Shown here: in pieces, positions 57,581 to 64,000 of the stretch | Layout of the letters: every line of letters starts with the position of its first letter | Numbering within the stretch: position 1 is the stretch's first letter | Assembly (NCBI GenBank): GCA_950295325.1 | Contig: OX485805.1 | Location: 34,891,501-34,955,500 of the forward strand | Source: Polytrichum commune | Lineage: Eukaryota > Streptophyta > Polytrichopsida > Polytrichales > Polytrichaceae | Length of the DNA stretch: 64,000 nt | Direction: 5' to 3' | Notes under the pieces: generated by a model | Database searches by the model: none | The model's input: the letters and a program-made list of their open reading frames with translations, nothing else | What the model was told of the DNA's origin: nothing | Program-made: the position numbers and the translations under genes

Positions 57581-58849
57581 TATGAGCCCAAAATGGTTGC
57601 TCATATTTGTTTTATGCTTAGAATTTACTTAAAATTGCATTTGAAGTTGTTATTGAAACAATCAAAAATATAAAAAGAGCGAGGCTTGGTGTGGATTTAT
57701 GTTTAGGCCTTAAGCCTATGTTGTGTGGTTAATTAGAAGCTTAGTGGCATTAGGGAGTGTTTTGGTTAAGTGAGTAGTGTTTGATGAAGCAAGGGGGAGG
57801 GCCTTGGGTTTAAATGTTTGATTTAGAACATGTTCTTGTTGGTTTAGGGGGTGAGGGTTTAGTGGATAGGATAAGGTTCTACTAAGTAGGAGAGGGTTAA
57901 GGAGTTTGTGGTTTTGGGAGCCTCCTCTCTCTCTCTTTTTCTCCTTCTCCTCTCCCTCTCCTCTCTCTCTCTCTCCCTCCCTCTTCTCTAGGATTTTGAG
58001 CTCTTAGAGCTAGAAGGAAATGTGTGAATTAGGTAAGGGGGTCTTAGGGGAATTAGTGGAATTAGGTAGGAAGATTAAGTAAGGGGCTTGGGAAATTAGT
58101 GGAATTAGGTAGGGCTTAGTGGGATGAACAAGGAGCCTGCTGGTTTGGGGGACTGTCGCGAACTAAGGAGCCTACTGGTTCGGGGAACTGTTGCGAACCA
58201 AGGAGCCTGCTGGTTGGGGACTGTCGCGAACTAAAAAGCCTGCTGGTTGGGACTGTTGCGAACTAAGGAGCCTGCTGGTTGGGGACTGTCGCAAACTAAG
58301 AAGCCTGTTGGTTGGGAACTGTTGCGAACTAAGAACCTGTTGGTTGGGGACTGTTGCGAACTAAGAGGCTTGCTGGTTGGGAACTCTTGCGAACTAGGAG
58401 CCTGCTGGTTTGGGGGACTGTCGCGAACTAAGGAGCCTGCTGGTTTGGGGAACTGTTGCGAACTAAAGAGCCGCAGGTTGGGGACTGTTGCGAACTAAAG
58501 AGCCTGATGGTTTGGGGAACTGTTGCGAACTAAGGAGCATGATGGTTTGAAGGGCAACTGTTTGAAGGACCGAGGTGATATAAGGGGGGAGCCGTAGTGT
58601 TACACTAGACTAGGTGCTAGTTAGTTAAGTAGGTTATGACCTAATATTAATTTAGATAATTAGTTCATTAATAGAAGACCATTTGTCAACGCTTGTAATA
58701 TTATCGTGGAATGGATTGGTGTGCAATGATGGATGGGAATTGTAATGGATTTTTACGAAGTTAGGAAGAGGGAGTTATGTAAACATGAATGTGATCCCCA
58801 TTCCCTCACCCGGACTAGGACGCTTAAGGGTGGGTGGTTTGGCCTCACA
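57581..58849 (+). mobile_element. Solo LTR, family 'TGTGAG', copy 3 (1,269 bp)
   Basis: It begins TATGAGCCCAAAATGG and ends GGCCTCACA, with perfect 5-bp flanks CCTTC (57576-57580 and 58850-58854). It aligns with copy 2 nearly throughout. Differences are concentrated in the CT-rich stretch (about 57920-57985) and the minisatellite. Confidence 0.9.
58128..58560. repeat. Minisatellite in LTR copy 3
   Basis: About thirteen units of 29-36 bp with the core GGAGCCTGCTGGTT and CTGTTGCGAACTAA. Length varies by a GGGG/TTTGGGG spacer. The unit is unrelated to those in copies 1 and 2. Confidence 0.9.
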
Positions 58850-58854
58850 CCTTC

Positions 58855-59818
58855 CCACCGCGACAACACCTCCACAACCACAACACAAACAATCCGGCTT
58901 GATGCATGCAAGCTTAATTTAACCTTTTCATTTAGCAATAACGACACCAAAATATTGAGAAATCGCTCTTAGGAGGTCACAATGAACACACAGGTAGGTT
59001 GCAATGCTAGGCTTAAGCACTACATAACCAATTGTCTAATCTCAAATTCAAATCATTCAACACACACTCTATAGTTGTGTAAGAATCATTGGATTTAATT
59101 CAAAAGGCAAAATGGGTTCTAGCTACCATGATTAAGAGGTGTGGCAACTAATTCTTGTTGTGGAGGTGGATTGCATTTGGGGCTCAAAGCAATGTGACAT
59201 TGAGAATGACTTCAATGAGGAGAAGTTAGATTTAGGGGATGGGGGTGACCACATGACGAGTGTCTCTTCCAATGAGCTTGAATGTCAATTTGGAAACAAT
59301 TTTGGTTTAGGGTGTTGTCCAACTACTAAAGGTGGTCGATCTTGGCAATGGGCAACACCCCATGCATGAAAATTTGCTTCCTTCCTTGTGCGCTTAAAAA
59401 ATATTGGAGCATTGTTCTCCTTCCAATTAAACATAATCAAATGAGACATTCTCCTATATTTATTCTTGTCACATAGAACCGCCATGTTGAGTGGGCCCCC
59501 TTGGATGAAGACATGAAGTGGCTCCATGATGACTTTTCTTTTTTAAAGACTACCGGTGGGGTTCCCTACAAAGAAAAAGGTTAATTGCTAATCCCATGAT
59601 AATATTCTTATTTTGAACACATAGTGCAATTCCTCGTAATAACACGAGTCTTTTTTATGTCCATTCTCATCAACGACCTTGCTATATACCACTCAAATAT
59701 AGGTGAATGCATAAGAATAGTGTTTGATCAAGGACCACATACCTCACACTCATACACACTAACACTCACACACACATCCTCACTCTCACACTCAAACACT
59801 TATATAAAACCCTAAAAC
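58855..59818. other. Spacer without recognisable genes
   Basis: Short frames only. A (CTCACA)-type low-complexity stretch lies at about 59740-59800. Nothing else supportable. Confidence 0.5.
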
Positions 59819-60385
59819 TATTGATATATTGTGTGAACACAAATTTGCGAATATTTTAGATTTTTTTGGAATTTTCGGGCATTCGTTATAAATTTTTTTG
59901 GGAAGGGGGGATCAATATATTTTTTAAAGTGGCATCTCGGATCCGAGATGCCACTTTCAAAATGATAATCGATCCCCCTTGCCCATAAGGTTTCATAACC
60001 AATTACAAAAAATCCATAATTATTGAGCTAATGTGGGAGGACAAATTTCTGAATTTTGTGGAATTGTTTTGAACAAACTATGAAACTTTCCGGGCAAGAG
60101 AGATCATTTGTCCTTTTGAAAGGGGCATCTCGGATCCGAGATGCCACATTAAAAAATAAAAATAAAAAAATAAACATCTACCTCCCATAAACGTTTACAA
60201 ACAATTCGAAGAAATTTCAAAAAAATCCAAAAAAATCACACAATCCGAAACTATTGATATATTGTATGAACACAATTTTTGGATTTTTTTGCAAATTGTT
60301 TAGATTTTTTGGAATTTTTGGGCATTAGTTATGAAACTTTCTGGGAAGGGGGAACAATATATTTTTTGAAGTGGCATCTCGGATC
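59819..60385. repeat. Foldback/palindrome repeat cluster
   Basis: A perfect 32-bp palindrome (59926-59957; half site AAAGTGGCATCTCGGA) sits at the centre of imperfect inverted arms of about 60-100 bp (GGGGATCAATAT...ATAATCGATCCCCC). A second palindrome of 22 bp with the same core (60124-60145) follows. A third half-site (60369-60384) ends abruptly at GGATCGCC. The left arm region 59819-59943 recurs directly at 60251-60385. The cluster is non-coding. Confidence 0.85.
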
Positions 60386-61148
60386 GCCAGTGGAAGTGTG
60401 CAGCTCGTCACTCGACTTAGAGTATTGCGACTCGGACGGTGATTGACTCCCCGTCCGAGCAAGAAGTTGTATAAATGAAACTTAGGTGGGTATATATTTA
60501 AGTTCAATTATATATATGTTCAATTAGTCTCTTGGCAATGGTCAATTTTAAATTTCCTCCCCAATTTCCCCCCTATATTCCCTAAAACATCAATCAATTA
60601 ATTATTCAATAAATAAACATGGGCCATTCCCAATTTTCATTGCCGTTCATACTATAACACACAAAGTACTTAATTTTGACCAAAATCTGTCATTATTAAA
60701 TAAATACTCCAAACCATAATACTAGATAATGAGTCATGGGGCAAAAACACAAGCGGCCCGTCTAGGGCAGCCTGAATTTTCAAAGGCTGCCCAAAAAAAA
60801 GAAAAAAATGGTCCTCGTCAGAATGTGACTGAAGAATGACTCACAGAAAAATGTGACTGCCACATATGACTGGGCATCCACCAGACACGTTCCCCGTCAT
60901 TCCCTATAAAGGCACCCGTCGTTCCCATACGCCGTATACAATACATTTGCCGAATACGACAGTAAAATATGACTGCGAGTCATATTTTTGAATTTCGTCC
61001 CCCCCAAAGGTCGAGGTCTGGCCAAATGTGACACCCTGTAGTCACCAATCATCCCCAATCACATTTCCTTAGTCACAAAATACCCAATCTGTTGTAGTGT
61101 GTGACTGAGTTCTCGGTTTGATAGAGAAGGAAGCGCTTGGTCATTATG
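60386..61148. other. Spacer with TGTGACTG-rich stretch
   Basis: The word TGTGACTG/ATGACTG recurs at 60820-60990 around a TATA-like CTATAAAGG (about 60904), and a GGGCAGCC...GGCTGCCC hairpin lies at about 60767-60792. No coding frame follows. Confidence 0.4.
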
Positions 61149-61151
61149 TAA

Positions 61152-61534
61152 GAGCAAGCCCAATCGTTCTTAGATCTGCATCTGCATCCGGGAATGAAAA
61201 GTGGCCTCCACCCATAATGCAAATGCAGACCCAAGCAAAATTGCCACTCATTCTACCTTACTACCTCAAGGATTTCCTCTAAAATGATTTGTAGTTTTCT
61301 GCGGCCCTACCATATTGAGTTGTCTTTAGTTAAAAGCCGCCATGAAGTTGTTTGTCCTTAGTTGATAGCAGGCTCCCTGCATATCTCGCCGAAATTCAGG
61401 GAGTTCTGCACTTACTGTATTACTTTACATCCAATTTTAGGGTATAGCGGGGTGACTGGGCCAGTATCCTGCATCTGCATCCACATCGCGGATGAGAAAG
61501 CGCAAATGCAGATGCAGGGTCACTGGGCTTGCCC
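61152..61534. mobile_element. Tourist-like MITE family C (383 bp)
   Basis: The ends are GAGCAAGCCCAAT and, inverted, GGGCAAGCCCAGT, flanked by a perfect TAA duplication (61149-61151, 61535-61537). CTGCATCTGCAT words lie just inside both ends. It is non-coding. A single end of the same family lies at about 46872. Confidence 0.85.
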
Positions 61535-61715
61535 TAACACTAACTTATAGTATTTTGTCTTACCAAAACCAAGGTGGGGCCCAAAAGCTATATTTAATAT
61601 ATTGTGGTTCAATATATAATTCTTAATCATCGTGACTCAAGGCCCCACTTCAAAAGTTCAGGTAGAAGTAGTGTAGGGCATTCATAGTTGACAAGGTGAA
61701 TGTGATGATGAGCAT

Positions 61716-62545
61716 GCGTTACTTTCGAAGGAGATTTCCTTTGGAACTTTTAGAATCATCGCCTACTTCTGTGGAAAAAGTTCATGGCACTTCCCAAGGG
61801 GGAGGGTGGAAATATGGAGAATTATTATATGGAGTAAAATTAATCCCTAAATCGGGGTCAAAGACTACAGTATGAATTAGCTTGCACCATTCTCAATAAG
61901 TGGGGCCACTTCACACATGAGATGGAAGCCATGTGACCATTGTATTCTAAGATCTCTCATTGGCCGAAAACGTCGAGACCGTCCAATTCACTTCACACTA
62001 GAAGGTGAAGGCCTTAGGGTCCAAAGATGCTATCATGGATGAAAAGTCTACATGGATTCTTACATGGCAAAATATAAACAATTTTTCATGGTATGTAAGA
62101 ATCTTTGTCATGTCCACCTCCAAGAGGTAGGTGCGTTACTTTCGAAGGAGATTTCCTTTGGAACTTTTAGAATCATCGCCTACTTATGTGGAAAAAGTTC
62201 ATGGCACTTCCCAAGGGGGAGGGTGGAATTATGGACAATTATTATATGGAGTAAAATTAATCCCTAAATCGGGGTCAAAGACTATGAATTAGCTTGCACC
62301 ATTCACAATAAGTGGGGCCACTTCACACATGAGAATGAAGGCATGTGACCATTGTATTCTAAGATCTCTCGTTGGTCAAAAACGTCGAGACCGTCCAATT
62401 CACTTCACACTAGAAGGTGAAGGCCTTAGGGTCCAAAGATGCTATCATGGATGAAAAGTCTACATGGATTCTTACATGGCAAAATATAAACAATTTTTCA
62501 TGGTATGTAAGAATCTTTGTCATGCCCACCTCCAAGAGGTAGGTG
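61716..62545. repeat. Recent tandem duplication, 417-bp unit
   Basis: 61716-62132 and 62133-62545 are nearly identical. They differ by a few substitutions (for example CTTCTGTGG/CTTATGTGG) and one small deletion (ACAGT). Each unit includes the left half of a family A MITE plus its flank (GCGTTACTTTCGAAGGAG). Low divergence indicates a young event. Confidence 0.92.
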
Positions 62546-62660
62546 TGATGCAAATTCACACATACCATGTTAGTTTAACCGTTGGTACGGCCTTTGGATG
62601 AGATTTGAAGGCCCTCACAATTACATGGTCATGGCCCTTGGCTCATGTTTGAAGTGGTCC
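62315..62660. mobile_element. MITE family A, diverged copy 3
   Basis: The left end GGGCCACTTCACACATGAG and the inverted right end GGACCACTTCAAACATGAG bound about 346 bp. TTA follows the right end. The left half is also present at 61902-62132 because of the 417-bp duplication. The interior CACCTCCAAGAGGTAGG is shared with copies 1 and 2. Confidence 0.7.
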
Positions 62661-63339
62661 TTAGTGTTTTGTACACTATGTATGGGTGAACATTCTAAAC
62701 AAGACACCTAGATGTTTAGATGTTTAGTAATGTCACATTTGCTAATCGTCAACATGACACTATATGTTGACATAAGTAACTTTTTGACGTGCATAATTAT
62801 TTTATAATTTCATATTCCGCGTAGCACATTAGAGAGTTTGAGATGATGGTTTTACAATTTAGTATGCCAAAGGAAGATATCATTTGAGCATAATGTGTCA
62901 AGTGTGATGTATTTATACTTATGATTGACTTGTCTATCATTGTGTAACCAAGGAATAGACATCATGCTATCATTGAGCACACTAATACCAAGATGTTAGT
63001 AAGCACACTATTGTCAAGTCTCACGAGATTACATTAATAACCAAGTTGTTGGCCATTAGTTTATATTAGCACATGCCTCATAACAAGGTAAGTGACACTA
63101 TTACACATGTGACACCAAATATCATAAACGGTGTAGTGAGCTACTAGTTATTTTAAAATGGGATTCATCAACATATTTTTATCATTGGCCTTTAGGACGT
63201 GTCATGAACCCAAATCCCCTTATTCTTTTGAAGCATTGTGAAGAAGAAGAAGACAACTTTCCAAAACCTAAACCTATGTTATGTATAAATTGTAGTAGCT
63301 ACATGAACAAAGGAGTTACCGTTTTTAGCATGTTCTTCA

Positions 63340-63515
63340 CATATCTTGCAATCCCTCAACATGGTCCAAGTTCGCTCTACGTGAAGCTTGAGGGCTCATC
63401 AATCGCAAAATTGAACTCTCAATTCCCAAGGTATGGCCTTTGGAAGATTTTCAAGGATCCTTAGAATTTCATGGTCACGGCGCTTGGTCTAGGTGTAAAG
63501 CCGCCCTTATTACCG
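63340..63515. mobile_element. MITE family A, right-half remnant
   Basis: GGTCCAAGTTCGCTCTACGT and TTTCATGGTCACGGCGCTTG match the inside and end of family A copies. The left end is not found. Confidence 0.55.
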
Positions 63516-63840
63516 TTCAAGACCGGACTCACTAGAGGGAGGAACTTAGGAGAGGAAGAGAGAGAGAGAGAGCACTGGGGGTCCAGCCGGGGCATAGCCA
63601 GCCCAGCCAGTGCGCCCCCCCCCTCCCCGGTGTGGCAGCTCTAAGAGAGAGAGCCTCTCATCCATCCAACATAAAAACATGACTTCTTAAGAAGTTTGTT
63701 GCCGATTCATCTCAAATGACCTCGAATAGGCAATATCATGGTCTTTAAAACTCATGCCGGTGTCAAACCAACTAAAAAACTAAACCTCCGAGTTGTATAT
63801 TATTTTTCAACACGTTTATGTTGAACGAATGAGAGGTACA

Positions 63841-63864
63841 TCTCTCTCTCTCTCTCTCTCTCTC
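63841..63864. repeat. (TC)12 microsatellite
   Basis: An uninterrupted TC dinucleotide run. Confidence 0.95.
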
Positions 63865-64000
63865 GTCCGTATGATGTATTCAAGTTCTCGAAGTCAGAGG
63901 ACAGGGAAATCTCACTCGGTATCATCATATGTTAAATTACCTGTATTTGATGCGTCACAGGAGTCAAGGAGTAAAGGAGGACGTGCATGGCGTGGCCACA

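Noticed and set aside
60904-60912. TATA-like CTATAAAGG in a TGTGACTG-rich stretch
   Set aside because: No coding frame or splice signals follow, so it is not called a promoter.

Overview
The window looks like nuclear DNA of a land plant. Three things point that way: plant-type telomere-like tracts (TTTAGGG/CCCTAAA), a plant prolyl 4-hydroxylase with a ShKT tail, and a two-exon Bet v 1/PR-10-like gene. About nine tenths of the sequence is transposon debris, AT-rich spacer and tandem repeats. A pogo/Tigger-type DNA element and unusual Ty3/gypsy-like leader ORFs would fit a non-flowering land plant (moss, lycophyte or fern), but this is only an inference. Only two loci look like intact host genes: the Bet v 1-like gene (27.5-29.3 kb, minus) and the prolyl 4-hydroxylase (about 39.4-42.9 kb, plus).

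Layout. 0-7.9 kb: a minus-strand LINE-like element with a 5' region of tandem repeats (two 693-bp units) and a long ORF1-like reading frame. A 2,085-bp solo LTR with a perfect 5-bp target duplication (CCGCA) cuts this frame near its end. 7.9-11.0 kb: AT-rich spacer with small tandem repeats. 11.06-about 17.1 kb: the 5' half of a Ty3/gypsy-like element on the minus strand (presumed LTR, tRNA-Asp-type primer site, two overlapping ORFs that both begin with MWPWE, a gag with four zinc knuckles, and the gag/protease junction). It is cut off exactly at a telomere-like tract. 17-27 kb: spacer, a second telomere-like tract flanked by 10-bp direct repeats, one arm of a large inverted duplication, and a Ty1/copia pseudogene. 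27.4-31.4 kb: the Bet v 1-like gene and a broken tandem copy with two CACTA-ended MITEs and a 190-bp array carrying repeated splice acceptors. 33.3-36.0 kb: the other arm of the inverted duplication, with a 788-bp terminal-inverted-repeat element inserted. 37.5-39.3 kb: a 5'-truncated LINE reverse transcriptase. 39.4-42.9 kb: prolyl 4-hydroxylase with an intronless coding region and a long presumed leader intron full of 330-bp repeats. 43.9-45.0 kb: a complete-ended but internally deleted pogo/Tigger element.

45-64 kb holds no gene that I can support. It contains at least three MITE families, a tRNA-derived SINE-like pair, palindromic foldback repeats, a recent 417-bp tandem duplication, and two more copies of the LTR family seen at 0.3-2.4 kb. 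All three LTR copies carry a different minisatellite at the same internal place. Target duplications, nested insertions and the inverted duplication give a relative order of events at several loci. Coordinates of repeat edges were read by eye and may be off by several bases unless a terminal motif is named.
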